DNA of 64,000 nt. It comes from Perognathus longimembris pacificus. Taxonomy: Eukaryota; Chordata; Mammalia; Rodentia; Heteromyidae. Both the position numbers and the translations under genes were made by a program. Positions within the stretch are counted from its first letter, which is position 1, and each line of letters starts with the position of its first letter. Below are positions 1 to 10,189 of this stretch, piece by piece. The DNA is taken from contig NC_063170.1 of assembly GCF_023159225.1 (NCBI RefSeq), positions 22,605,235 to 22,669,234 on the forward strand, written 5' to 3'. Under the pieces are notes generated by a model. That model did no database searches. It saw nothing but the letters and a program-made list of their open reading frames with translations, and was not told the origin of the DNA.

Positions 1-120
1 GACTGCATGGTAACTGGGTAGCTCCAGCCTTCTGAGAAGAGTCATGTTGGAAATCTGTCTACCCAGGTGTCAAACAAATAGTTCTGAAGATCTTATTAGA
101 CAAATGGAAAAGTCAAGAAG

Positions 121-357
121 GAGCTGGGAGCTGGTGGCTCACGCCTGTAATCCTAGCTACTCAGGAGGCTAAGATCTGAGGATGACAGTTAAAAAACAGC
201 CCAGGCAGGAAAGTCCATGAGCGTCCTATCTCCAGTGAACCACCAGAAAACAAGAAGTGGAGTTGTAGCTCAAAGTGGCACAGCATTAGCCTTGAATGCA
301 TAAGCTCAGGGACAGCACCTAGGTCCAGAGTTCAATCCCTACATTTGACAGAAAAAT
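121..357 (+). mobile_element. Composite B1-like/ID-like SINE
   Basis: This is the main SINE family of the window. The left half is 7SL/B1-like (pol III-type 'ggtggctcacgcctgtaatc'). A linker 'tctccagtgaaccaccag' follows, then a tRNA/ID-like right half ending 'gagttcaatccctac'. It runs directly into the purine microsatellite at 361, which seems to have grown from its A-rich tail. Confidence 0.85.
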
Positions 358-360
358 ACA

Positions 361-526
361 AAAGGAAGGAAGAAAGAAAAGAAGAAAGGAAAGGAGGGAG
401 GGAGGGAGGGAGGGAGGGAGGGAGGGAGGGAGGAAGGAAGGAAGGAAGGAAGGAAGGAAGGAAGGAAGGAAGGAAGGAAGGAAGGAAGGAAGGAAGGAAG
501 GAAGGAAGGAAGGGAGAGAGAGGGAG
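361..526 (+). repeat. (GGGA)n then (GGAA)n purine microsatellite
   Basis: Roughly ten GGGA units (about 391-431) are followed by about twenty GGAA units (432-513), then a short GA tail. All purine on the plus strand. The GGGA block has runs of three G at 4-bp spacing, so it could form a G-quadruplex or triplex. Open frames here encode only Lys/Glu/Gly-Arg or Ser/Phe/Pro/Leu repeats and are not genes. Confidence 0.97.
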
Positions 527-998
527 GTGCTGCTGGGCCCTATAGTTTTCCAGCAAATTGTTTTCTGGCTATGTGACTGTATTGGGGGTGAACACTTAGG
601 AGTGATAACTAAGGTGTGTGCAAAGTACAGGCGTGACAGTGAAGGATGGGGACAAATGGGAGGGAATGGACAAATTAATGATTGGGGAAGATTTTTTTTT
701 CCTTTTAGGCTTTGTGTCCAGTCTGGCCTCCTTGATTTGAGCAATCTCTCACTGTCACGAGAGGCTGGGAGATTGATTCAATTAAGATTAGCAGAGTGGA
801 GAAATGGCCTGGGTTACTTTTGATGAGTATTGTCTTCCCTTTCATCTCTTGGTGCTGGTGGCCAGGACATGGTGGAGCTTAGGTCTGTCAGTCTGTGAGG
901 AGGTGGCCGGAGGGGGCTGCCGGGCACGGATAGTGGCACTTCTCCAGTATTGACTGCCCACGTCTCTTCCGTTGGTTCTCCTTCAGTTTGATTTTCTT
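527..998. other. Unique sequence, nothing recognised
   Basis: No repeat family, coding signature or motif cluster is recognised in this 0.47 kb. The open frame that continues out of the microsatellite lacks any domain-like sequence. Confidence 0.5.
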
Positions 999-1004
999 TG
1001 TCTT

Positions 1005-1071
<67 letters not shown>

Positions 1072-1304
1072 GTGTCAGTCCTGGGCCTTGAACTCTTGGC
1101 CTGGGCTCTGACCCTGAGCTTGTTTTGCTCAAAGGCTAGCGTTCTACCACCTGAACCACAGTGCCACTTCTGCCTTTTTCTGAGTGGTTTATTAGAGGTA
1201 AGAATCTTACAGACTTTCCTGCCCAGGCTGGCTTTGAACCACAATCCCCAGATCTCAGCCTCCTGAGAAGCTAGGATTAGAAGTGTGAGCCACTGGTACC
1301 CAGC
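999..1304 (-). mobile_element. Composite SINE with ~50-nt poly(T) (poly(A) tail)
   Basis: Reverse-oriented copy: a T run at about 1019-1070 is the tail, then 'ggtgtcagtcctgggccttg' and ends 'ctggtacccag'. A 10-bp direct repeat, 'tgattttctt' at 989-998 and 1305-1314, is a good target-site duplication. The long uninterrupted tail suggests limited decay. Confidence 0.88.
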
Positions 1305-1314
1305 TGATTTTCTT

Positions 1315-2010
1315 ATAACTAAGGATTTCTTCTAAAGGAAATGCCTGCTGTAGGTCCATACTCCAAGTATAGTAGATCTCTTTAATTCCAAGGCAATGCC
1401 CAGGTGCCCTCTCTCATCCTGCAGGAGGCGGTTAACCCTCCTAGAGATGGAAGCTGGTTGGAAACAAGTCCAGGGTGCTCAGTGTCTCATGGGAGATGGG
1501 GGATGTCACAGGCTGGAGGTCCCAGGAAGCAGCGCATTCTCATTTGGTCCATGGGCACACCAAGACACCAAAACAAACCCATGGCATGGGCTTCTGCCCC
1601 ATGGGTCGTGGCAGACAGGAACCACCAGCAAATACCTGAAACACACTCTGGTGAATTGCTACCACCTCTAAATCTATATTCAGACCCTGTGGCTGGATGA
1701 ATTTAATGAAAGTGGTACTTTCCACAAGGTCCCTGGCGGCATTAGTTCACATTACAAAATCATTATACATAATTTGACACTATTGTGTTCCGTTACCTTG
1801 GTTGGGGGCAGGGAGAAGCTTGTTTTACAGCTCTGGGGGACAGAGGCACCTCCAGATAAGGTTGGGCTTACAAGAGAAGAGGAGGCAGACATGTCTTCCC
1901 CTGGCTGGCAATGAGGACTTTGATGTTCCTTTTGGATACTCCCTTCCTGATCATCAAGATAGATGTTTAATCCCAGGGGGGAGGGGAGGAATCACCAAGT
2001 TTTGTGGGGT
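1315..2010. other. Unique sequence, nothing recognised
   Basis: Mixed-composition sequence. Overlapping 91-98 aa frames at 1396-1700 show no domain and no codon-like regularity; they are treated as chance. Confidence 0.5.
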
Positions 2011-2014
2011 TTTT

Positions 2015-2260
2015 GGTGTTTTTTTGTTTTGTTTTGTCAGTCCTAGGGCTTGAGCTCAGGGTCTGGGCTCTGTTGCTGAGCTCCTTTGTGCTCAAGGCTA
2101 GTGCTCTACCACTTGAGCCACAGCGCCACTTCTAGCTTTGTCTGAGTAGCTTATTGTAGATAAAAGTCTCACAGAGTTTCTTGCCCAGGCTGACTTCGAA
2201 CTGCAATCCTCAGATTTTAGCCCCCTGAGCATGACAGGCATGAACCCCTGGTGCCCGTAG
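2015..2260 (-). mobile_element. Composite SINE
   Basis: Reverse copy beginning with a T/G-rich tail ('tttttttgttttgttttgtc') and ending 'cctggtgcccg'. The right-half signature 'accacttgagccacagcgcc' is clear. No target-site duplication was found by eye. Confidence 0.85.
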
Positions 2261-2689
2261 ACCATACGCTAGCCCGAACATTCTTTTAAGCCAACAATTA
2301 CCCTGCCTCCTAAAGGTCTCTCCCACGGCCACTGAGATCCCACTGATATTCTGCTCTGGAACATGGAGTTTCCTCCTCCTGGAGTTTTGCCACATTCTGT
2401 TCCACACTGTTCCATGCATGCATCGCCCACCCTCCACCACCATCACCCCCACAGGCCGCCGTTGCAGTGGTCTGTATTGGAGAGAGAAGACCAGGTGCTT
2501 ACAAGTTCAGATATGTCTGTGTCAATTGGTACATTGCCAAGGGCCCTGAGTGATTTTGCCTAAACTACCTGGCACCCTAGCCTTACACTAGCTTCCACAG
2601 GCATCCTGAGGATGTATGGTGAGAGACTGCCATGAGTGAGATCCAGTGACTGTGTTCTTTACCCCACCCCGCACCGTTGACTTACGGCC

Positions 2690-2865
2690 CCTAGTGCAAT
2701 ATGGCTCCTGTGGGAATAGTTACTACATTGTATTGTTTAGGGAACCATGTGCAGAAAAGAAAAAACATAATGAAAGGTCTGTTCATGTTGAATACAGATG
2801 CGAGTTTTAAAGTATTTTCAACATACTGTTTGTTGGAACCATGTATGTGGAGTCCCCGGAAGAGA
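2690..2865 (+). mobile_element. Tigger-type DNA transposon fossil, 3' part
   Basis: Resembles, from memory of the family, the part of a Tigger-like MITE around 'attgtattgtttaggga' through 'gttcatgttgaatacagatg'. The same family recurs at 22,403 and 48,835 in the same orientation. The left end is missing or too diverged. Confidence 0.6.
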
Positions 2866-3200
2866 AGGCTCATGGTGGGATGAGCTGATGACCGCCTTTG
2901 CTAGAAGAACTCACACGTTTCTTGCAGTAACTTCCAGAGTGATTCTCCCTGATCTTGTGAACTTTTGGTCCCAGGTGGCACCTGGGGTGCACCCCTCTTC
3001 TTTCAACCCAGAGTAGTCTGGTTTCTCACCTAGACTGCTCTGGCCACATGGTTATGATCAGTCCCCAGCCCCTCTCCGTGCTCTGCCACTGGCATGGCTT
3101 TGGGGGAACTCGGACTACTGCCCTTCTTGATTACCTCAGTGGGTCCCATCAGCCCACTGATGAAACCTGAACTTACAGAGCTGAGATAAGGTCTTTCACT

Positions 3201-3202
<2 letters not shown>

Positions 3203-3247
<45 letters not shown>
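3203..3247 (+). repeat. (CA)n microsatellite
   Basis: About 20 nearly perfect CA units flanked by 'catac'-type imperfect units. Confidence 0.97.
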
Positions 3248-3249
<2 letters not shown>

Positions 3250-3419
3250 CTGTGCCTACAACCACCCTTCCCAGTCCTTCCCTCAGCCTCTCAGGGACAG
3301 AATGGCTTGCACAAATGTGGGAGGCCACCATTGTGCCGTCCTGAAATGCCTACAGTGCTGGAGAATGCAGCTCTGCAGGTCCAGTCTCAACTGGACTTTC
3401 CAGCCATCAGATTCACTTT

Positions 3420-3500
3420 GGTTGACATTCAGACACAATTCTTACATCCATTCATGTCCCTCATGCATAGTAGGTGCTAAGTACATGCGGAATAAATGAA
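3420..3500 (+). mobile_element. MIR-like 3' end fragment
   Basis: 'catagtaggtgctaagtaca' followed by 'ggaataaatgaa' resembles the MIR/L2 3' end (cacatagtaggcgctcaataaatg). Only the terminal portion is recognisable. Confidence 0.5.
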
Positions 3501-3504
3501 GAAA

Positions 3505-4100
3505 TAGTGGAAGTAGCTCATTAAAGCTAGAACGGACCTTAGGGGGCTCCACTTACAGATTTCACAATGAAACCAATGAAGGCTCAGCCAAAGCAAGGGA
3601 TGGCCCAAGTCCACAGGGCCATCTTGGACAGAGCAGGAAGGGCTGGCCACCCCAGAACCTGCAGGTCTCCATTCCTGCAACAGGACAAGGTGCCAACTGT
3701 CAAAGTCAGTCGTTTCCAGAGTACAAGAGTCAGAAGTCAATGGGTCTTTTTTCCCAAAGGCATCATTGGGATAATGCAAACTTTAGCAGATGTTCATGCC
3801 ATTCCCACCCGTGACAAGATGAATGTGGTTTTAAATGCTGTTGTATTCTGGGTATTTGTAAGCTGGACCTGTGTGCAGGAAATCCTGCTTGTCTCCCAGA
3901 AGGAGACAAATGGGCCTGGAAAATTCCCGGAGGGAAAGAGGGCATTGTGGGGAATCTCCATCTGTACAGGCAAGCCTGGCCTAAGGCAGACAAAGAGTGG
4001 AGAATCTGGGATGGTTCCTTCATGTTCCAAAAGCTTCCTAGGGACAAGTCATTGTGGGGTGGGAGAGGCATTTGAAATGCTGCAGAGGTCCCAGGCCCTC
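3505..4100. other. Unclassified; faint ancient-repeat start, chance 181-aa frame
   Basis: 'agaacggaccttagggggct' at 3528 has the feel of an old MIR/L2-type repeat but is too diverged to name. The plus-strand frame 3567-4112 (181 aa) has no recognised domain and overlaps this repeat-like start, so it is not called as a gene. Confidence 0.4.
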
Positions 4101-4431
4101 ATAGGCCAGTGACTAACGTTGCCCCCAAATGCCTCTCCCTCCCCCATGTTTGAGGCCCCACCTCCTCCAACAAAGAGGAGGAAGAGATAGATGTTCCCAG
4201 CATTCCAATGGAGATTATTCCCACTTTCCAACCAAGAGAGGTCACCCAAACACTCACAGGAGAAAAGATGGATTCCAAGAGACATAGGGACAATGAGAGT
4301 CTAAAGATTCTGAAGAGAGAGATAGCCAGACAGAAGCCCAATGGCTTTCACAGTCACATAGAGGAGGACCAAGTCATTCCCAAAGACACTCTGCAAAAGA
4401 AGGGAGAGAACCTAAGAACACTCATCCTTGG

Positions 4432-4503
4432 TCCTCTTTTCTTTTTCTTTCCTGCTTTCATCTTAGTCCTCCTTTCTTTTTCTTTCCTGCTTTCATTCTT
4501 CAG
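4432..4503 (+). repeat. Tandem duplication of ~35-bp polypyrimidine segment
   Basis: Two adjacent copies of 'tttctttttctttcctgctt' plus 'tcat'. The first ends 'cttag', the second 'cttcag'. Each copy looks like a 3' splice acceptor (pyrimidine tract + YAG) but no exon is evident downstream. Confidence 0.8.
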
Positions 4504-4559
4504 AGACCAGATCTCACAGGGACACGGTGGAGGAGACTGGCTCAGCATTCAAAAGGAAT

Positions 4560-5100
4560 AGTATACACCAATGGAAAGACACAGTGCTGGTCATGGCGAC
4601 AAGGATGCCTGGCATTGACTGAGACTTTGCAACCTGAACGTCATCCCTTGTGCCTTGCATGGCTTTCCCTCATTGCTTTCCACAAACCTAGGCCCCCAGA
4701 GCTCATCCAGTAGGAGGCAGAATCTGCACAGACACACCGCTCCCCATTTCTAGAACCCTTCCTGAGAGCCCTTGGATGGAACTTGAAGCCACAGCCTTGG
4801 GAATCCCCAGATGCCTCCGGGAAGGGAGGGGGTGTTAACAGCTTGTATTGTTTTCCTACCCCATAGGGTGTGCACAGAGCCCCAAAGTGTGTAGAGCCAG
4901 CTTCAAACTCCCAAGATTCTCACCTTTCTTCTGAATACTTCCTGAAGGTTTTGCATTCAACTACATGATATATCTGCTTCTTAAAAAAAAATAAGGAAAT
5001 AATGTTCTTAATAATCTGCCTTGGAATGAAACAGATAGCTTCAAAAGATGACATTATGTACCACCTGTCTTTATCCCAAGTCCTGTTTGAGATGTCCAGA
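4560..5100. other. Unique sequence, nothing recognised
   Basis: No repeat or coding signature was seen. An 'aaaaaaaaataagg' A-run at about 4983 has no element attached that I could identify. Confidence 0.4.
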
Positions 5101-5104
5101 AAAA

Positions 5105-5235
5105 TCCCAGTGTCTTCCTTGTCCTTAGGTTACTTCAGCTGAGAAGATGGAGGCACAGAGATGTGCATTGAGTTGCTTAAGGCCACACAGCAGGGCAGAG
5201 TCTAGGATTCACTTCTGTTGGAGCTTAACCCAGAA
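5105..5235 (-). mobile_element. MIR fragment
   Basis: 'gatggaggcacagagatgtg' then 'ggccacacagcagggcagag' is the reverse-strand core of MIR (aaactgaggcacagagagg ... ggtcacacagc). Confidence 0.75.
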
Positions 5236-5339
5236 TCCTTGAGCCACAACCACCCCCATTGTGTGCAGCGCATGCTAGACAGCGTCCTTGACACCTCAAC
5301 ATCCGTCTTTCCTGGACCCCAGCTTCCATATGGTAAAAC

Positions 5340-5430
5340 AAAAATGCAAACAGCATGGACTCTATCTATGGCTTGACATGAGTATTGAGATGATGCACAA
5401 GCCTGGCACAAGTAGTAACTGAATAAAACA
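5340..5430 (+). mobile_element. MIR-like 3' fragment
   Basis: 'gcctggcacaagtagtaact' followed by 'gaataaa' resembles the MIR 3' terminus; opposite in orientation to the neighbouring MIR at 5105. Confidence 0.5.
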
Positions 5431-5469
5431 CTGCTTTAGTCTACCTGTCATCTCTCTTTCTCCAACCCC

Positions 5470-5706
5470 CCTCTTTTGCTGGTCCTGGGGCTTGAAGTCA
5501 GGACCTGGGCACTGTCCCTGTGCTTTTTTTGCTCAAGGCTAGCACTCTACCACTTTGAGACACAGCACCACTTCCAGCATTTTCTGAGCAGTTGATTGGA
5601 GATAAGTGTCATGGACTTTCCTGCGTGGATTGGTTTCAAATCACAATCCCCAGATCTCAGCCTCCTGCGTAGCTAAGGTTATAGGCCTGAGCCACCAGTG
5701 CCCGGC
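5470..5706 (-). mobile_element. Composite SINE
   Basis: Reverse copy from 'ctggtcctggggcttgaagt' to 'caccagtgcccggc'. Both halves are present; the poly(T) tail is lost. Confidence 0.88.
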
Positions 5707-6129
5707 TATACCTCTCATCTTTACAAGGGACTTCCTGCCTCTGTTGCTGTGCTAATGCCAGTCTGCTCCCAGGGGTGGGTAGAGGTCAGCCTTTAGTTAT
5801 GAGAACACCTGCTTGTAGATCTGGAATGTAGTGCGTGCTCAGGGAGAGCCTGTTTCCCTGGCATTCTGCATTCTGCAAGCCTTGACACAACAAATCCGGC
5901 TGGCCCTTTTGAGTATATCAACTCCAGCCTTGGGAAGTCTCCTTATGAAGACACCCCTGCTCCGTTCCACAAAGCACTACTGGGCTGCCATCCCAACAAC
6001 AACTTTCTTCTGGAAGGCAACATGGAGACAGCCGCTTCTGCTGGTGTCATGGGCGAAAAGCTTCTTCCTCCCAGAAAAGCTGACTTTTCGCTTCTTCGAT
6101 CAGCTCAGGCTTTTCTCTCCTTGAAGGCG

Positions 6130-6960
6130 ACAAGGCGGCTCCCTGGACCTCTGGCTCCATTCAAAATCCCCCTTTTCAGAGCCTGGGCAGTTTTATGGCT
6201 TTTAATGACCTTCTATTGTAGCCTGATTGCCAATCAGGGCACACGTAATGACCAAGCAGCATCACTTAGCCTTCTTCTGATGACAATGGCCAGAGCTGCC
6301 AGCTCCCTGTTTTGACATGCGCAGGGTCACAGGGAAAGTTTTCAGGCGGGTGACTTAAAGATCCCTGACCAGCCGGCACCCTGGAACTGTTCAGTCGCTG
6401 GGACTCAGGACAAAAGAATGAACTCTGAACTTTTCCTTTGACGGATGGAGGTCATTAAAAGCGGTGGTGGGGGCCTCTTCAAAGGCAGGTGTGGACCAGG
6501 CTGCCCCTCAAAGCGCCTAATAAAGAGAGAACAGGCGATTGTGTGGAATTCCGAGGAGGAGAACTTCTGAGTGACTCACTCAAGTGCTTCAAAGAAATCA
6601 ATGAGCTGCTCTGGCGATTGACAGGGGCCAGAAGTGCCTGGCCGACCCTCTACCACCCATTGAATGGGTGGCTGCCCCAATTGTCCCCAAATAGGGCTGC
6701 TACAATAAATGCTTTGGGCCCTTTCACAAGCAGTCTCAGCTCCCAGGCCTTGGGGCAGCCACGGAAGCTAGGCAACACCATCACCACCATTAGGCCTGTT
6801 GGTTAAATTCCAGTCGTTTTAATTATGAGGTAAGAGACCATCCAACAGCTTAAAATATTAGAGCTTTCTTTTCAACATCTGGCAGATAACATCTAATTAC
6901 TAGATAGTGCTCTAGGTTATTCATATGTAATCGTGTTAATCCTACCCAACAAACAAACAG
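6130..6960. promoter_or_regulatory. Candidate conserved non-coding (enhancer-like) block
   Basis: Repeat-free sequence with closely packed homeodomain/NK-like cores: 'taattac' at 6894-6900, 'ttttaattatgagg' near 6819, 'catgtaat'-type and 'cattaaaag'. It also has inverted CCAAT-like 'gattgccaatc' and TCF-like 'tcaaag' motifs. The stretch carries no CpG island, splice pattern or open frame of note. The call rests on texture only; cross-species conservation was not testable here. Confidence 0.4.
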
Positions 6961-8115
6961 CAAACAAAAGCGGCTCTCCAGAATTCTGGGGTTCACAGGG
7001 TGCTTCCGGCACAGCTTCTCACTCCCAGCCTTGCCCAGGCCACATTCCCACCCAGACACCACCAGCTGGGGCCACATGCTGCCTGGCCCTCCGAGGGGCA
7101 GGTCTACCACGCCAGGCATCCAGGCTGCAGTCAAGCCAGCTGAAGAAATGGCCCAAACTGGCTTTGCTGGAATCCTGCAAGTTCGCCATGATGGGAAATG
7201 AGAGCTTGGGGGGAAATTGTCACCTCCCTCTTTCGAGTACGTTCAAAGGTGTTTTTTGTTTTTTTTTTTTAATTCATGCCGAAGGGTCAGGAAGTTTGAT
7301 CCCCAGCGTCTGTATGGGAATATAAATGGATTTGAAGAAGCTAGAAGTGGAGTCTGGGGGCTAGTGAGGGGTGGGGGAGAGTGGGGCACTGACCGACTCC
7401 TCTGAACCACTTGCTGGGTACACAGGATGCGGAATTCAGCACCCTGACCTCTCCACCGGGACCACGGTTATTGAGGAAAATACAGTCTGATGAGAAGGCT
7501 GCTGAAGGGCAGCCACAAAGCCCAAAAGAAGCAGCTGTGGACAGAAATAAATGGAGGTCTCACCTCCCTAAAATGTGCCCACAAGGCAGAGTCACAACCT
7601 TTGCCTTCTCCAAGGACAAATCCCCACAGGTTCTTGCACACGATGGAGGTGGGAAAATCCCGGAGCTGCAGGTCCAGGAAGGAAGTCCCGAAGCTCCCGG
7701 ATGGACACAATTCACTTTAACCCTTCCCTTCCTCCTTCTCTCCCTCCACCAAGCATCCCCACACAAAGGGGAAGCAGGCCCTCACCACTCCATGGGAAGG
7801 AAAGACGAAGGAAGCTTTGGCAAGAAGGAGGTCTCTCCCTCTCCCATCAGAACTCTGAGGAAAATGTCTGATTCATTGCTGTATCCACTGACTGGCCAGT
7901 CCCAGGCCTTTGAGCCTCTAAACACTGTGCTAGTTGATGGGGACTCGTGGTTGTAAAGGAAAGCAAAATCTCCTCTCTACCATCTGAAGGTCAGCAATAG
8001 CATCAGTGACGGGAACTGACAGTAGGCAGATTAACAGAAGGAAAGTCAACTTCATTACATACATAAGCAGGAGAGTCACACAAACTATGAGACTTCCAAG
8101 AAGAGCCAAAGAACT
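6961..8115. other. Unique sequence; chance open frames
   Basis: Contains a plus-strand 181-aa frame (7411-7956) and overlapping frames on both strands. None has recognisable domain content and no splice or promoter context supports them. A T-run at 7251-7270 is not attached to an identifiable SINE. Confidence 0.4.
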
Positions 8116-8121
8116 CAAACA

Positions 8122-8412
8122 AATACAGCAGTCTCCCTTATCTATGACAGAGAATCGCATTCCAATAACCCCGGGCAGAGGCCGAAACCCACAAGTGTGT
8201 TTTATTTAATGTATATGTACTTAAGATAAAGTTGAATTTCTAAATCAGAACAATAAGAGACATAATGGCATAATAAAAGAATGGCGATAGCAACATTGAT
8301 CATAACAGTTACTTAAAACATAGGTATTATTTCTGGAATTTCCCATATAATCGTTTCTGACCATGGCTGGCTGGGGGCAACTGAATCTGCGGAAAACAAA
8401 AACACAAGTGAG
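8122..8412 (+). mobile_element. Tigger-type DNA transposon fossil (MITE-like)
   Basis: 'cagtctcccttatctatgac' at the left and 'gaatctgcgg' at the right are diverged inverted ends. The interior 'gataaagttgaatttctaaa' matches my memory of a Tigger-derived element with ends 'cagtctcccctatccgcgg'. A relatively complete copy. Confidence 0.65.
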
Positions 8413-8530
8413 AAAGGCTTTTGTAGAACTCCACACTGCAGGATGGAATTAGGGCTCCTTTTTGTCACCTACAGAGATCCAAATACAAAGGAGAAGTAAA
8501 CTTGGGGGAGGCATATTCTAGTCTTCTATG

Positions 8531-8729
8531 ATTTTTTTTTTTTTTTTTTTTGCAGTACTGGGATTTGAACTCCAGCCTTGCTCAGTCAGTTGGCTTGATC
8601 TGCTGGCACTGAGCTACAGTTCCAGCCCAGCTTTTGCTATTTGCTTTAGATGGAAGCTCGAACTTTGATTCTCTGGATCTTAGCTTCTTGAGTAACTAGG
8701 ATTACAGGCCTGAGCTACCAGAGCCTGAC
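8531..8729 (-). mobile_element. Composite SINE, diverged subfamily
   Basis: A 20-nt T run (8531-8550) is followed by 'gcagtactgggatttgaact'; the right half differs from the main family ('ggcactgagctacagttcca'), the left half ends 'gctaccagagcctgac'. Probably an older subfamily. Confidence 0.8.
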
Positions 8730-9225
8730 ACCTACATTTTGAAGTGAACAGCTAAACAAGACACAGTCCCCATCTTCCTCACTTCCTCAGACAGAAATTA
8801 TAAAGTAACTTTAAAAATTAATACTAATCTGGTTTGTTGAGTGGAAACCCCCTTCGTACAACTACTTGACAAAAATGATAATAATAAATAATTTCAAAAT
8901 GAATGCTTTCAGAGAATTCTGAAGCCCCTAATCAGAATCTCTACCCCACCTGCCAGGCTGGTGGGTGGTGAAGGTACCCACACCACAGCATCACCTGGCT
9001 GGGGTTCCCACCAGAAAAGAGTGGAAGAACTGCCTGGGCAAAGTTCTAATAGCAAGAGATCCACAGCCTAGGCTTACTGAAGCATAGACTAGCATAGAGA
9101 AGCAGGGAGCCTCCATCAAGCTGTTTCAGTTTCTCCCATACTTTAACCTTCAGAGCCTGACCTCAATCTGGATAGATGGGATGAATAGGCTAAAATATAG
9201 GCTGATGGATTTGGGACTTGGATAC
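8730..9225. other. Unique sequence
   Basis: No coding signature. 'acagcatcacctgg' at about 8985 is weakly reminiscent of a MER5-type hAT element, not enough to call. Confidence 0.35.
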
Positions 9226-9233
9226 AGAGGTGA

Positions 9234-9410
9234 GTGAAGAAGAAAGAAGGAAAGGAGAAAGAGGAGGAGGAGGAGGAGGAGGAGGAGGAGGAGGAGGAGG
9301 AGGAGGAGGAGGAGGAGGAGGAGGAGGAGGAGGAGGACGAGGAGGAGGAGGAGGAGGAGGAGGAGGAGGAGGAGGAGGAGGGAGGAAGGAAGGAAGGAAG
9401 GAAGGAAGGG
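9234..9410 (+). repeat. (GGA)n triplet tract followed by (GGAA)n
   Basis: About forty GGA triplets (9254-9382) with a single interruption (C at 9338, giving 'gaggacgagg'), then about seven GGAA units. Frames across it give poly-Glu, poly-Gly or, in reverse, poly-Pro/Ser. Low complexity, not coding. Confidence 0.97.
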
Positions 9411-9734
9411 GAGAAAAATGTGAAGGGGCCATGAAGGAGGAGAAACCTGAGAAGTAAATTAGGTCTCGTGGCAGATTCAGTCTTCTTAAGAATGAAAGCA
9501 AAAATCTCTGGCACCTTCTGGAAAGTGATATGCCTACTCCTCAACCAAAGCAAAAATTAACGAAAACCCATCCGGTGGCAGTGCCTGGGTGTGTGGAGGA
9601 GAGGAACCTAGGGGTCTATCCACTCCTCAGTCTGGAACAATCTACAGCTCTTTCCTGTAAAGGCTCACTTCTGAGCAAGTTGGTTTGTTGGGAGATAAAA
9701 TAATCGCTAAGACTGTCTCACATCCCCCAGAGGT

Positions 9735-9870
9735 CAGGCCCAGCGGCTCCGACCTCATTTACAGAGAAGGAAACTGAGGCTCTGTGGGGCTACTTGTCTC
9801 AGATCACACCTTTTAGAGAAGTGGAGCTACAATTTGTACCCAGGTAATCCTTTTCTCTTTACCACTTCAC
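9735..9870 (-). mobile_element. MIR fragment
   Basis: 'catttacagagaaggaaact' + 'gaggctctgtgg' and 'ctcagatcacac' follow the reverse MIR core. Confidence 0.75.
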
Positions 9871-9960
9871 TGCTATGCATTTTCCTAGGAGAGAGAAGAG
9901 AATACTTCGCACATTCAAAAATAAAACCTCTGGTATTTATTTGAATCAAGGTGGAGACAC

Positions 9961-10062
9961 AGGTCAGCATGGTGGTACATGCCTGTAATCCCATCCTGGG
10001 CTACGTAGGAAGACCTTGTCTCTCAGAAAGCAAAACAAAGCAACCAAAACCAAAAGAAAGAG
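9961..10062 (+). mobile_element. B1-like (7SL-derived) SINE monomer
   Basis: 'gcatggtggtacatgcctgt' + 'aatccc', then 'gggctacgtaggaagacctt' + 'gtctctcag' and an A-rich tail. A simple B1-type element without the ID half. Confidence 0.8.
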
Positions 10063-10189
10063 AACCTTGCTGGAGCTACTGTAAACATACAAACAAGATG
10101 GCCATTCCTGAGCCACCAGCACAAGTCCGCCGACACCTGGAAGCGCCACCTCTAAGGAAACATCTCTATTAAATAGGCAAGCCTGTTTG

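Noticed and set aside
3567..4112. 181-aa plus-strand open frame
   Set aside because: No recognisable domain, begins in repeat-like sequence, overlapped by 78-102 aa frames on the other strand, no promoter or splice context.
7411..7956. 181-aa plus-strand open frame
   Set aside because: No domain-like content; competing frames on both strands over the same bases; isolated.
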